A DNA stretch of 64,000 bases from Trichomonas vaginalis G3 (taxonomy: Eukaryota; Parabasalia; Trichomonadida; Trichomonadidae). The stretch lies in assembly GCF_026262505.1 (NCBI RefSeq), contig NC_067208.1, forward strand, positions 16,997,962-17,061,961, read 5' to 3'. Each line of letters begins with the position of its first letter. Position 1 is the first letter of the stretch. The notes under the pieces were generated by a model, which was given only the letters and a program-made list of their open reading frames with translations, did not search any database and was not told the DNA's origin. Shown here in pieces: positions 1 to 10,206 of this stretch. The position numbers and the translations under genes are program-made.

Positions 1-7
1 GGTTCAT

Positions 8-673
8 TTACTCACAATATTTTTTTACAAAACGACCCCAAACTTTTAACTTCTTTTCTGCAGCTTCAAATGCTATCTTAGCGAGTTCATATTCTCTAAA
101 TTCTCTCTTTAAATCTTCTTGTTCCCATTGGTCTAGTTCGTATGGAGAATCTCTATAACCATAATATATCTCACGTTCATGTTCTAATTGTTTTTCACAC
201 ATTTTTCCAACTTCTTCTTCGAACAAAGGTTTAGCATTCTCCACTGTATCTTCGAGTTCTTCTTCATCTAACTTCTCATGAACTTTCTTGTCTATGGAGT
301 CCATAATATCTTTGACATAAAATGCATACTTTACAGAGCACCATTCAGCAACAAAATGAACGAGGTCAGCATGTATGTAAATACCTTTGAATTCATTCAT
401 AACGCCCTTAGTAAGCTCATAAAATGCTTGTTTTGAGGTTGAGCCACTTTTGGCTCGACCGTATTCTTTCAACCAAAACTCAAGAATTTCCTGCATTTTA
501 GCACTATTGAGAAATCTGTTTAAATGGTTTAACTTTCCTGCTTCTCTTGCCATCTTTGTTGCATTAATGTAACCATCCTTGTCTCTACGTAAGACTTCAA
601 TACCGTTATAAGTGCCTTTTGTGAATGTTTCACCATTAGATTTGTTCGTGAATGTTTTTGCTTCGACCGTCAT
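8..673 (-). CDS. KilA-N domain protein of Maverick A
   Basis: An open frame of about 221 residues, taking the ATG at 673 directly behind a shared upstream box rather than a start further out. The N-terminal half has the KilA-N pattern: a stretch with DGYINATKM, then RFLNSAKM, then an aromatic-rich helix around HADLVHFVAEWCSVKYAFYV. The C-terminal part is charged and helical, probably coiled coil. KilA-N proteins are DNA-binding proteins common in large DNA viruses and phages. The role here is unknown; nucleoprotein or transcription functions are inference. Related but degraded genes lie in copy 2 at 43020-44544. Confidence 0.75.
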   Translation of the reverse strand: MTVEAKTFTNKSNGETFTKGTYNGIEVLRRDKDGYINATKMAREAGKLNHLNRFLNSAKMQEILEFWLKEYGRAKSGSTSKQAFYELTKGVMNEFKGIYIHADLVHFVAEWCSVKYAFYVKDIMDSIDKKVHEKLDEEELEDTVENAKPLFEEEVGKMCEKQLEHEREIYYGYRDSPYELDQWEQEDLKREFREYELAKIAFEAAEKKLKVWGRFVKKYCE

Positions 674-715
674 TATTGTCTTTACATACAAAATAAAAAA
701 TAAAAATAATTTTAA
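672..715 (-). promoter_or_regulatory. Shared box upstream of KilA-N-type Maverick genes
   Basis: On the minus strand a run of A/T is followed by TTGTATGTAAAGACA and then the ATG. The same block sits before accessory genes of copy 2 near 43842-43875, 44543-44570 and 45600-45625. Repetition immediately 5' of several start codons suggests a promoter or leader element; this is inference from position. Confidence 0.5.
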
Positions 716-759
716 AACTAACTTTATTTTTTCTATCTTAAGGAAATTCATGAAAATTC

Positions 760-815
760 ACGGGGTGAAAAAAGAGGTGAGAAAACAGGTGAAATCTCAC
801 CTCTTCACCTAAACA
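760..815. repeat. GGTGA/TCACC inverted-repeat block between Maverick genes
   Basis: Reiterated GGTGA motifs followed by their inverse, then an ATTATTTTTGT tract. Versions of this block recur at 10955-11010, 12528-12590, 34225-34285, 44590-44645, 45700-45750 and 54530-54600, always between genes or at a terminal repeat. Function is unknown; terminator or protein-binding site are possible. Confidence 0.55.
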
Positions 816-849
816 TTATTTTTGTCTGATTTACATCTAATGAAAAAGT

Positions 850-1935
850 TTAGAAGAATTTTCTTATTCTTTCTGGCATGTTTTTATCTTTCCAGTACTC
901 CCGCTCTAATGGTCCCAGATGTGTTGGCTTCGACTCTCTCAAGTTCTTAGATGGTATAACATCTTCAACGCCTCCTTCATATCTTACTTTATAAGTGTCA
1001 TCGTTTGTGTTATAGCCAAGTATTTCAATAACCACTCCTCGCTTTGCTTCGTCAATGGTTTCAGCAAGTTTGCCATTACTACTTTCGACTAATTTATGTC
1101 GAGGGTAAAATGCTATGGAGTCGTCAGCAGCTTTTATAAGATATCCATTACCTTGCGTAGAGTCTACGATATAATAATTTCGACTTAACCTTAAACGTTT
1201 CTTTGTCAACGGTTTGTCGTCAAGAACTACACGAACTTTTGTTCCAGGAATGAGAGTAAATTGTGTTGAATTTCTGATATTTTGTGTTTGGCTTCGTTTC
1301 TTTTGTATATACTTTTCTTCTTGTTGTTGTGTCATTGAATTTGGTGTATGTCCTGTTGTAGAATGTGTTGAGGAATTGTAAACTTCGATGAAATGTTTCA
1401 TTGTTTCTTCGGTAAAGTCTCGCTCTTGATTTAAATCTCTGAGAGTCCTTATGAAGCGGTTTATGATGCCGAGTATGTTATGGTTATGGTCTTCAGTAGT
1501 GTAGTGAGTTATGTTATGCTTAATGAGAAATTCTGTGATTTCGTTGCTGAGGTATGCACCGTCTTGGTCTGATGTTAAAATACTTGGGCTATGTTCTGCT
1601 ACAAACTTTTGTAAAACTCTTAACACTTCATGAGTTCCTTTATTTCTCATTATATACGCAAAAGCTTTGCGAGTGTTAACATTAATGAAGATGAGGAATG
1701 GTTTATGACCACATTTTCTGCTTTGAATGAGAGTGTCAAATTGGTATGCGTCAGGAGTGTTGGAGTAAATTGGTAAAAAGTAGTCGTAAGGGTTTATTTT
1801 TGTTTGATGTACAACATTTTTGTCAAAGAACCTTTTCACTTCAGCTCTGTTAGTAAATCCCCGACTCTTTGCAGCTTCATTGAACTTCTTAAATGACCTC
1901 CATGGATGTTGTTCGAATACTTCTTTCAAGCTCAT
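850..1935 (-). CDS. Maverick integrase (retroviral-type, copy A)
   Basis: An open frame of 361 residues. The N-terminal half has the retroviral integrase (rve) core pattern with an early Asp in YQFDTL and a second in TSDQDG; an SH3-like or chromo-like C-terminal part follows (residues about 225-340, with FTLIPGTKVRVVL and YKVRYEGG). In Polintons this enzyme joins the element ends to target DNA. A near-identical copy lies at 45835-46920. It lies 40 bp downstream of the fibre-like gene on the same strand. Confidence 0.85.
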   Translation of the reverse strand: MSLKEVFEQHPWRSFKKFNEAAKSRGFTNRAEVKRFFDKNVVHQTKINPYDYFLPIYSNTPDAYQFDTLIQSRKCGHKPFLIFINVNTRKAFAYIMRNKGTHEVLRVLQKFVAEHSPSILTSDQDGAYLSNEITEFLIKHNITHYTTEDHNHNILGIINRFIRTLRDLNQERDFTEETMKHFIEVYNSSTHSTTGHTPNSMTQQQEEKYIQKKRSQTQNIRNSTQFTLIPGTKVRVVLDDKPLTKKRLRLSRNYYIVDSTQGNGYLIKAADDSIAFYPRHKLVESSNGKLAETIDEAKRGVVIEILGYNTNDDTYKVRYEGGVEDVIPSKNLRESKPTHLGPLEREYWKDKNMPERIRKFF

Positions 1936-1975
1936 TTATGTAAAGTTAAAGATTTTATTCTAGGCTCAAGCGCGT

Positions 1976-4900
1976 TCATTGAACGCGGTACCATGCGAAT
2001 ATAGTCATAAATGGTGGCATATAATCTTCACCCGAGCCTGTTGGATTTGTTGTGAAAGTGTGTGAATGATTTCCTGTGGTTCCACAGAAAATACCTGTGC
2101 TTGAATCTACTGGGTCACTTGAAATATCATATCTATGCATTCCCTGTCTATCCGAACCTGCTGCAAGATTTGTATAACCTCTTTTTGTTATTGAATGTGA
2201 ATGACTACCTGTTGTGTTTGTAGTTCCTGTATGAGTGTGCGGTGGAAGGTTTGCTTCAGTAATTTTCTTCGAACCTCCTGTTTGCTTTGAATATCTAGCA
2301 CAGTATAAGAATTTATCTACAATCTGTTCCCACGTACCGAAACCCAGAACTGTTGCTGGATTTGTTGAGTTCATTGCCGTATAAATAGAACCTATAGGAT
2401 ATAATGTTTGAAGTATTTCTGTCTTTAATGTTTGAAGCTCTGTTTTGTCAGCTTTCTTATCTAACATTGCTGGTAGTTCATATGCTTCAAAGTTTCTGGC
2501 ATGATCTTCGGTATTCCTGCAACTCTTATCTAAATTGTTAAGAGTATCTTTTACGCTTGTACTTGGATTTTCTAATGGTGCACTTGAACCAAGGTCAAAG
2601 TTCAATATTATGTCGTCTGCTCTAACAGTAGTGAAGGATTCATGTGTATGGTTTTTGTCAGCTTTCTTATCATATAAATCTTGAGCAGTGAATTTAACAT
2701 TATTTTCATCCTCCATGACATAAACATTTCTACATCTAATGTATTTCATCGTCGTTATGTTTTCCTCCGATGTTAAACCTTGTGGAAAGTTAGGAGGTTT
2801 CCAATATAATGCATCCCCACCAGTTCCTTCAACCGTTCCTTCAATACTTTCTATACCAACAGTTGTGAAGAAATCATGTGTATGGTTCTTATCTGCTTTC
2901 TTATCTAACATTGCTGGTAGTTCATGTGTTTCAAAGTTTCTGACATGACTTTCAATATTCCTGCAACTCTTATCTAAACTGTTAAGAGTATCTTTTACGC
3001 TTGTACTTGGATTTTCTAATGGTGCACTTGAACCAAGGTCAAAGTTCAATATTATGTCGTCTGCTCTAACAGTAGTGAAGGATTTATGTGTATGGTTCTT
3101 GTCAGCTTTACTGTCTAAAGAAGTTTGAAGTTCATTTATATCGGAGATGTTGTGTTTATGAGATTTCAAAACTTTGTTCATTGCTTCGAGTTCAACTTTG
3201 TCAGCTTTACTTTTAATAGCATCTTCAAACGTTATTTTTGACTTAACTCTCAAAGTAAATCTTGGTTCAACTAATACACCGTTAACATTGAAAGTAGAGG
3301 CATAAATTTCACCGGTATAACCAAATGCTTCTGGTGCTTTAGCTACATCATACTGTACAGTACAGCTTATGTCATAACCTTTAGCACGAATGTATTTATA
3401 TCTTCTTTCATTAACATTTTTTGTCTTCGCTTCATCACTTCGTGTTAAATATCCATGGTAGTCCGTTATAATCTGTTCGTCTGAAGTTATATAATGAACG
3501 TGGTTTTTATCTGCTTTTTCGGCTAATTTCTCATTAACATCATTCACTTCTAATTCAACTCTTCCGCCAGAACTCTTATTATCATTAATCTTTTTCATTA
3601 ATTCGGTAATTACGTCATAAAGACTATATTCTGTTTTCGGTTTTGTAAATAATGAGTCAAAATTTCTTTTCATCATTACATCGCTGACATTAATGATATC
3701 ACCAATTCCTTTTTCATTTATTCTCTTCATTAATTCTGCAATAATGACGAATATATAATCTGTTAATTTATTCTCTTCATCGAGGGTTATAGAATGTTTT
3801 GAAATTGAATCATTAACTCCTCTAAATAAATCAATAACTTCAGGATACACGTTTTTAATGTCTTGAATAACCCGACCAGTATCCTCGCCACTATGTGGCT
3901 CTGAGCCCGTTGGGCTCTGTTGTTCATGTTCTTCGTTCCCGTCGTTACGTGGTTTTATATCTCTAACCATCATCAACGCAGCCATAACCGGAGGGTTTGT
4001 TGCTACCTGTTCGAAAATCCGTCCGTTATGTATGGTATATCTAAATAATTTCTTTGTGTTTGTTAAAACATTTGAAACAAGCCTTTTAAAACCATCTACA
4101 AAATTTCCTGTTTCACCTAATGTTCTTGCAGCATTTACAAGCTCACCCATTCCCGCTTTTGACCCCAAAAACGTCCATATTGCATTTATTTCACTCTGTA
4201 TAGTTGTCCATTCAGCGAAACTAACACCCGCATTCGCTAAGCTGAAAATGAAATTCAGTGGATCGAACTTAATTCCACCTTCTTTTTCAATTTCAACGAA
4301 CTCACTAACATGAGATTTTAAATATTCTTTCGTTAAAATTGTTTTCCCCGATGTTATGTCATTAACGGAACTATCACCATCAAAAGTTAATGAATTCAAT
4401 TTCGTCGTTGATGCTTTTATTTCATACACCGCTTTATCGATAGTTTTTGGCTCACCTTCTTTAGAAGCATATGAAACATTAATGAATGAATTATATGTAT
4501 TCATGAATGAGTTAAAATCAATGATTTTCATTAATGACGCCTTTAATGATTCATTTACTGTCGAATCCCTTAAAACAATTACTGAACTGTCCTTTATGAA
4601 AGGTACACTGCAAACCGTCGAGTTTGGATCAAATGCTGTAGTTGGTGCAGGAATATTAATGATATAAGTCATTAAATCATTAAGTGACGTAAATAATGTT
4701 GTCGTTTTTGATTTAATTTCTTTAGCATCTGTTATATATGGTAATTTTATTTCTGTAGTTTCTGAATTAAAGATATTCGCTAAAATGTTTTGTAAACTGT
4801 TTTGAACAGCAGTATAAACCGTTGAATCCGGAACTCTTACGATTTCACCGTCCTTAATAAAAGGCATTGCACATGGTGTAGTGCTTGGGTCAAATCTTTC

Positions 4901-5170
4901 GGGATTATAATTCAACATATATTCTAATGCTTCATATACAGACTTATATACTGTTGTGTCGTTCTTCATGACAACTTCACCATTTACAATGAATGGCATT
5001 GTACATGGAGTTAAAATAGGGTCAAACTTTTCATAGTCCTTCCATGTTATGTATTTCTCGGTATTTCCATCACTGATAACAATATATTTGTCAGTAAGTG
5101 TGAGAGAGTATTGACCAAAATATAAACGTTTAGCTCTGTCAGCTTCATACGCATATGCAGCTATACTCAT
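1976..5170 (-). CDS. Fibre-like protein with phage tail-collar C-terminus (copy A)
   Basis: A 1064-residue open frame. The N-terminal third repeats a motif of the form FDP.(S/T)T.C..PFI.(D/N)GE. The central part carries reiterated KADKNHTH units separated by about 60-90 residues, typical of trimeric fibre shafts. The last 130 residues contain PIGSIYTAMN, GFGTWEQI, LPPHTHTG and MPPF.TIFAWYRV, the pattern of phage tail-collar and short tail-fibre tips. Inferred role: virion surface spike or attachment fibre. It starts 17 bp from the oppositely oriented capsid-like gene. The counterpart at 46961-49960 differs in repeat modules and tip. Confidence 0.7.
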   Translation of the reverse strand: MSIAAYAYEADRAKRLYFGQYSLTLTDKYIVISDGNTEKYITWKDYEKFDPILTPCTMPFIVNGEVVMKNDTTVYKSVYEALEYMLNYNPERFDPSTTPCAMPFIKDGEIVRVPDSTVYTAVQNSLQNILANIFNSETTEIKLPYITDAKEIKSKTTTLFTSLNDLMTYIINIPAPTTAFDPNSTVCSVPFIKDSSVIVLRDSTVNESLKASLMKIIDFNSFMNTYNSFINVSYASKEGEPKTIDKAVYEIKASTTKLNSLTFDGDSSVNDITSGKTILTKEYLKSHVSEFVEIEKEGGIKFDPLNFIFSLANAGVSFAEWTTIQSEINAIWTFLGSKAGMGELVNAARTLGETGNFVDGFKRLVSNVLTNTKKLFRYTIHNGRIFEQVATNPPVMAALMMVRDIKPRNDGNEEHEQQSPTGSEPHSGEDTGRVIQDIKNVYPEVIDLFRGVNDSISKHSITLDEENKLTDYIFVIIAELMKRINEKGIGDIINVSDVMMKRNFDSLFTKPKTEYSLYDVITELMKKINDNKSSGGRVELEVNDVNEKLAEKADKNHVHYITSDEQIITDYHGYLTRSDEAKTKNVNERRYKYIRAKGYDISCTVQYDVAKAPEAFGYTGEIYASTFNVNGVLVEPRFTLRVKSKITFEDAIKSKADKVELEAMNKVLKSHKHNISDINELQTSLDSKADKNHTHKSFTTVRADDIILNFDLGSSAPLENPSTSVKDTLNSLDKSCRNIESHVRNFETHELPAMLDKKADKNHTHDFFTTVGIESIEGTVEGTGGDALYWKPPNFPQGLTSEENITTMKYIRCRNVYVMEDENNVKFTAQDLYDKKADKNHTHESFTTVRADDIILNFDLGSSAPLENPSTSVKDTLNNLDKSCRNTEDHARNFEAYELPAMLDKKADKTELQTLKTEILQTLYPIGSIYTAMNSTNPATVLGFGTWEQIVDKFLYCARYSKQTGGSKKITEANLPPHTHTGTTNTTGSHSHSITKRGYTNLAAGSDRQGMHRYDISSDPVDSSTGIFCGTTGNHSHTFTTNPTGSGEDYMPPFMTIFAWYRVQ
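3886..3918. repeat. 33-bp GC-rich double-hairpin insert
   Basis: Two adjacent short palindromes (GCCAC-TAT-GTGGC and AGCCC-GTT-GGGCT) with a 4-base spacer. They are present in the fibre-like gene of copy A and absent from the same place in copy 2 (around 48705). Thirty-three bases is eleven codons, so the reading frame is unaffected. It belongs to a family of similar inserts in this window. Confidence 0.7.
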
Positions 5171-5187
5171 ATTTTAATGAGAATAAA

Positions 5188-5963
5188 ATGTTGTTCTATT
5201 TGCAAAGTACAGACCCAAACGAATACGGGACAGTAAAGCTACAAACAAACTTAGGTCTTCAGAATGAAGCGCTTGCTTTCAGAGTTGTTGACTTTAATAC
5301 TATCGCAACTTTTGTCATAACAGATGAAACAGATTTCATGGAGATTGAAATAGATGGAAAGAAGCATGAAATAAGATTTCACAATAATGTAGAATATAAG
5401 ATGGAAACATTAGCTGGAGTGTTAAATGCGCTCATAAATACTACAATAAACAAGGAGAACGAAGAAAACTTAATGAATGTTAAACTTATTGCAGGAGTTT
5501 TGAAGTTCAGTTATGCGAAGGAGTTTAAGATAACACGAATGAGTCATAGAGTTCAATTGCTTCTGGGAGCATACCATATGACATTTCCTTTGAAAAGTTT
5601 TGACAAAACGATTGAGATGAAATCTGTTCCATACGTATGTTATGGCAATTGTTTATACATTGAGTCTAAAATAGCTAATGTCACAGGCATTTCAGGAGTT
5701 AATAGTAAAGGTTCAGTAGAATATAAGTCTTTCTGTTATGCAGTCAATTCATGTTCATTCCAAACGTTCCTGTCATAGCAACTCATTTAGGTAAATGGAT
5801 TCGCATTAGTCCTCATAATTTGAAAGACATGCAATTCAGACTAGTTGACTTTCAAGGCGAGCCTGTAGAACTGAAGGCACCAGTGCGAATGACTGTTGAA
5901 GTTGACTTTTTAGAAAATATTAAATGCAACAGCTTACAAGAGAACTCAGAGCTAAAAATATAA
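5188..5963 (+). pseudogene. Minor capsid (penton-like) gene, copy A, broken
   Basis: Counterpart of the gene at 49978-50754 and in the same place, divergent from the fibre-like gene. The C-terminal region keeps the pattern FRLVDFQGEPVELKAPVRM followed by TVEVDF, which resembles the strand pattern of Polinton minor capsid (single jelly-roll) proteins. This copy is broken. See the copy 2 entry for the whole protein. Confidence 0.65.
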
Positions 5964-6190
5964 AGTAATGAATGTTATGTATTAGGTCATGAACTTTGGT
6001 TGTTGCTGTTTGATGAAACAAATGAATTAGTTATGTCAGTCAAGAGAAACAGAAAAAGGCTCAAGGCGCCGAGCGCAAAGCGCTATATTGTGTTAGTGAA
6101 AACTGCACCAAGTCAATAAGATTAGGTTTGCATTATGAAGATGAGTTCGATACTGTTGAAGAAGTTTTGGATAGATATTACAAAATTGCT
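5924..6190 (+). pseudogene. Small acidic protein gene, copy A, broken
   Basis: Counterpart of the 79-residue gene at 50715-50954, overlapping the 3' end of the capsid-like gene. It contains a GC-rich palindromic insert at 6058-6084. Family unrecognised. Confidence 0.5.
6058..6084. repeat. 27-bp GC-rich hairpin insert
   Basis: Relative to 50848 in copy 2, an extra 27 bases are present, including GGCGCC and AGCGC-AAA-GCGCT. GC content is far above the surroundings. Same style as the other double-hairpin inserts. Confidence 0.6.
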
Positions 6191-6810
6191 TTAATTTACT
6201 AAAACATATTTCAACATAAATTTATATTCTGTTGAAAGTTTTGTATATTCATTCGAATATTTATACTTAAACTCAAACTCCTGGAGTACTGGTATTTCAA
6301 TGATGCGGATGTTACCTATTTTCATGAATGGTGGCGTTTGACCACAGCATTCGATTTCAGGGTCGAGATAGTCAATGACACATTGTTTCCCTGTTATTCG
6401 TGATATAACATTTTCAAGGTCTCCTTTGTTAGAATTATTTGGTTTCTTGCTTATAAGATTTGTCAAAAGCTTCTTATCGTCTTTGAGTAAAATTGTTTGG
6501 TATAACTGAAGAAGGTAATGGTCTACGTTATCTGAAGGATTTGTTTGAACATTTATGTAAGGGTTGTCGTTGGCTTCTCTTGAAAGAATTTGGTCCAGTG
6601 GTGGATACTCTAACTTAACATCTGATGTAGCGTTAGCGGTTTGAAGCTGAGTTTAAATTCACGGATTTCAGTTCTGGTTCTTTTTCTTCAAACACTCTGA
6701 ACTATAGTTCTTTATGACAATATTGTTTGTCGTTCGTGAGTCAACATTTGATGTGGTTCAATTGGAACATTAACGGCACAGCTAAGATGGATTTGCTTCT
6801 CATTTCATAT
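6190..6810 (-). pseudogene. Unrecognised Maverick protein gene, copy A, broken
   Basis: Counterpart of the 226-residue gene at 50883-51563. The conserved block contains ISRITGKQCVIDYLDPEIEC and CGQTP. No family recognised. This copy is broken. Confidence 0.5.
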
Positions 6811-6825
6811 AGAATAAAACCTTTT

Positions 6826-7228
6826 ATATGTATGAAATGAACAATATACTCGACAAGGGTTTGAATGTAAGCTAACGAAATGAAAATATTGTTTGAATTC
6901 ACTGAGACAGGTGCTGTGTTATAAGATGTAGAACTACTGAACAAAAGAGCTAAGGGAAGAAGCAGGAACATGAACAAAGGGTGGAAGCCTATAAAAATTT
7001 ATGTCAATGATGGCTCAGGAGGTTCAAACATAAAGTATGCAGAAGTTATAGAGTTTATGCTCTCAAAGGTGAAAAGCCTTCATTTAAGAACAGCTATTCT
7101 AGACGCATATCTCAAAGTTAACGGATGGGGAAGTGGATGATATGAATGACAGCAAAAATATTAACAGAAATGGCGACAGAGATGCATGGAATTTGTTTAC
7201 CATCAGTCAATTGAAGGTTAAACTTTAA
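6826..7228 (+). pseudogene. Unrecognised Maverick protein gene, copy A, broken
   Basis: Counterpart of 51589-51990, with the same basic segment (RAKGRSRNMNKGWKPIKIYV). Divergent from the preceding minus-strand gene. Function unknown; this copy is broken. Confidence 0.5.
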
Positions 7229-8106
7229 AACATGTTGGTCGTTCCCATGGAATATTTTTGACTTTAATGGTATTAGTCATGATATGAATCTCAAGGTATG
7301 AACGAGGAGAGATGAGAGACTTATATGCTTCCCAAATTTCTTCAAAAGGTATGTTTACTGACTGTTTCCAAATGAGTTCAATATCATAACGTGAGAAACC
7401 TTGAAAGATAACGAAGTCAGTTATGAGACGTTTTATGTTTAAAGCTAAAAACCTCCATGTTTGCATAAGTATTGCTACAGTTAAGTGGTAATGTCTGACT
7501 TTAGTAATGATGTTAGCTAATGGTGAGTCTGGTTTTGACACTAAACCTTTTTCCGGCGAAGTCGTCACAAACTAATAAAGTGTTTGATGGATATTTTTTG
7601 AAGGGGTATTTTGAAAGTTTTGATAGAATGTAGTTTGTAAGTCGTTTCATATCGTAAACTCCTGAGTACTGACGTAAGTGGTGTTTGTCAATAATTCTTT
7701 CCATCTCCTAGAAGTCTTTTCATTCCTGACTGTATAAATTCAACGATGGCATAATATTTCTCTTACGTCGAATGTAACGTTGAAGAAATTCAATGAGTTC
7801 ACTGTCTGGAACTTTAACGACAGAGGCTTGAACTTTTGACATAAATGTTTTCGCTGTTGAGTCCATAGAGTCTGAAGTTGCTGATATAATGATTTGGTCA
7901 TAATATGAGTCATTTCCTAAACGTTCTGTTATGAGTATATGACGAATGAGGTTAAATGTCTTACCTGACCCCATCTTTCCACAATAGAAATAAACACCAT
8001 TTGAACAGAATTCATAATCTTTGCTGAAAGGAAGAATAAGAGAAGAGTTAAGTTTGTCTGTAGTTTCATTCATGTCTTCATCTACGTCATGTATTAAATG
8101 CTTCAT
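7226..8106 (-). pseudogene. DNA-packaging ATPase gene (A32/FtsK-HerA type), copy A, broken
   Basis: Counterpart of the 295-residue ATPase at 51987-52874. The Walker A motif (GKMGSGKT) and Walker B region (NTLLVCDDFAG) are recognisable. In Polintons this enzyme is expected to drive genome packaging. This copy is broken. Confidence 0.8.
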
Positions 8107-8122
8107 TTTATCTCCATTAAAA

Positions 8123-8883
8123 ATGCAAGTCAGAAATATTCAGAACATAGCACCGAGTCTAACTGACAAGAGTATAAAGATATACTATGAACATGTTATG
8201 ATGAAACCAACCAAAATTCAAGAAAGTCAGTATACTTATGAATATCCAAGGCACTGGGTAGAGTATGTAGGAGGTGAGAAAGCTATTGAAATCAGACAGG
8301 TTCGAAGTATTCCAGCAGGAAGGACAATATTATTGAAGAACTTTAATGTTTTGAGGTATAATGATGAGACAAAGAAGCAAGATAGTTTCCCTGTTGCTGT
8401 GTATGTGAACCTAGACACAGGAGATGACATGAAAGTTTTTAACACAAAGCTTCAAACGGTAGTGAGAGAACAACTGACTGCGGAAGGACATCCATTACCT
8501 TCAGAAGTTAGCATAGCATATAATTTTGAAACAAATGCAATAGATTTTAAAGTCGTCTCTGCAAAGAAGTCAGGTTTTACATTTAATGAAGCAGATGTAT
8601 ATTCGAATGAAAACTTCAAAGCTATTGCATGGTTAGATAATGACGATTGCTTTAAGAAAATATTTAAATTCAGTGACTCAAAGATGTCAATAGATGACCT
8701 TCGTGGAATGTTACCATCGACGTTTACAGTTGAAGGTTCAGCAGGATTGCTTACAAGATTGTCAATTGGTGGTATTTGGTCTCGTGAGAACATTGTTATA
8801 AAATCCAGTATAAGTGAATTTGCTGAAGAATCTATATTATGTCTTTCAAACTACATGTATTCGCCACCGAAGCATTATAGTAT
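8123..8883 (+). pseudogene. Capsid-associated protein gene, 5' part, interrupted by a transposon
   Basis: Counterpart of the 293-residue gene at 52891-53772. The coding sequence follows that copy up to 8883, where the hairpin-rich transposon begins; the rest of the gene lies at 10081-10205. AGTAT is duplicated on both sides of the insertion. Confidence 0.75.
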
Positions 8884-10080
8884 TGTTATATACGAAAACG
8901 ATAAAAACGGTTTGACAGAAAAGTGACAACTTTACGTGTCAAAAATATAAAAAGTGATATTTTATTCATCATTATCTTCTTCATAATTTATTTCATATTC
9001 TTCGTCTTACCAACAAAAGATGGGAATGTGAACAATTGCGGGCAATTTTTAGCCATTTTGGCTTGGAACTAGAGCCTGCGAGGTACATGGATAGTATCAG
9101 TACCTCACAGGCTCTAGTTTCTATATGGCGCGAGAAATTTTGGTGAAATGTGGTCGCATTTCACCAAAATTTTTTCGGCGCCATAGGATGAATTGGAGGG
9201 TGAGAGATATTATTTCATACAATACTACTCTCACCCTCCAATTCCCAGCCAAAATGGCTAAAAATTGCCCGCAATTGTTCACATTGCGGGCAATTTTTAG
9301 CCATTTTGGCTTGGAACTAGAGCCTGCGAGGTAATGGATAGTATCAGTACTCACAGGCTCTAGTTCTCTATATGGCGCCGAGAAATTTTGGTGAAATGTG
9401 GTCGCATTTCACCAAAATTTTTTCGGCGCCATAGGATGAATTGGAGGGTGAGAGATATTATTTCATACAATACTACTCTCACCTCCAATTCCCAGCCAAA
9501 ATGCTAAAAATTGCCCGCAATGTGAACAATTGCGGGCAATTTTTAGCCATTTTGGCTTGGAACTAGAGCCTGCGAGGTACATGGATAGTATCAGTACTCA
9601 CAGGCTCTAGTTCTCTATATGGCGCCGAGAAATTTTGGTGAAATGTGGTCGCATTTCACCAAAATTTTTTCGGCGCCATAGGATGAATTGGAGGGTGAGA
9701 GATATTATTTCATACAATACTACTCTCACCCTCCAATTCCCAGCCAAAATGGCTAAAAATTGCCCGCAATGTGAACAATTGCGGGCAATTTTTAGCCATT
9801 TTGGCTTGGAACTAGAGCCTGCGAGGTACATGGATAGTATCAGTACTCACAGGCTCTAGTTCTCTATATGGCGCCGAGAAATTTTGGTGAAATGTGGTCG
9901 CATTTCACCAAAATTTTTTCGGCGCCATAGGATGAATTGGAGGGTGAGAGATATTATTTCATACAATACTACTCTCACCCTCAATTTTAATTACTTAAAC
10001 TCATTCTATTTTTTTGACATGTAAATGTCACTTTTACTGAGATCTGACACAATGTCAGATCTCTTTTTTTCGTATATAAG
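8884..10080. mobile_element. Hairpin-array transposon, copy 1 (inside Maverick A)
   Basis: A 1197-bp element flanked by AGTAT duplications (8879-8883 and 10081-10085). Copy 2 of the Maverick has the empty site at about 53644. The ends are inverted repeats: TTATATACGAAAA near the left end and its inverse at the right, followed inward by similar AAAAGTGACA and TGTCAAAAA segments. The interior has four tandem units of about 250 bp, each nearly all hairpin stem. It carries no transposase gene, so it would be non-autonomous. The open frames inside (9121-9859) are by-products of the palindromes. Confidence 0.85.
10038..10080. repeat. Subterminal hairpin of the hairpin-array transposon
   Basis: GAGATCTGACA, loop CAA, TGTCAGATCTC: an 11-bp perfect stem next to a T tract and the terminal repeat. 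The same structure is at 18868-18910 in the other copy. Confidence 0.8.
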
Positions 10081-10205
10081 AGTATAACAAACTTTGTCAG
10101 TAAGTTTAACATAAGACTTGTCGAACCTTCTTCAATGAAAGATGTTGTGCTACCTAAAGATGGAAAGGATGGACTCATTATTGAGATGATTTTAATAGCA
10201 TATTA
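10081..10205 (+). pseudogene. Capsid-associated protein gene, 3' part
   Basis: Continuation of the gene begun at 8123, matching 53645-53772 of copy 2. It ends in the hydrophobic block VVLPKDGKDGLIIEMILIAY, a C-terminal pattern shared with the protein at 37439-38297. Confidence 0.7.
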
Positions 10206-10206
10206 A

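Noticed and set aside
2739-4667. Plus-strand open frames inside the fibre-like gene (2739, 4032, 4356) and their copies at 48681 and 49146
   Set aside because: Antisense by-products of a long coding frame; hydrophobic, low-complexity translations.
1976-5170. Bacteriophage contamination suggested by tail-collar motifs
   Set aside because: The gene lies inside a Maverick with eukaryotic-virus-type capsid, polymerase and integrase genes, AT-rich like its surroundings and present in two copies.
9121-9859. Open frames on both strands of about 74 residues in the hairpin array
   Set aside because: They read through palindromes, giving mirror-like frames on both strands that repeat with every 250-bp unit; the same holds at 18186-18760. 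No independent sign of coding.
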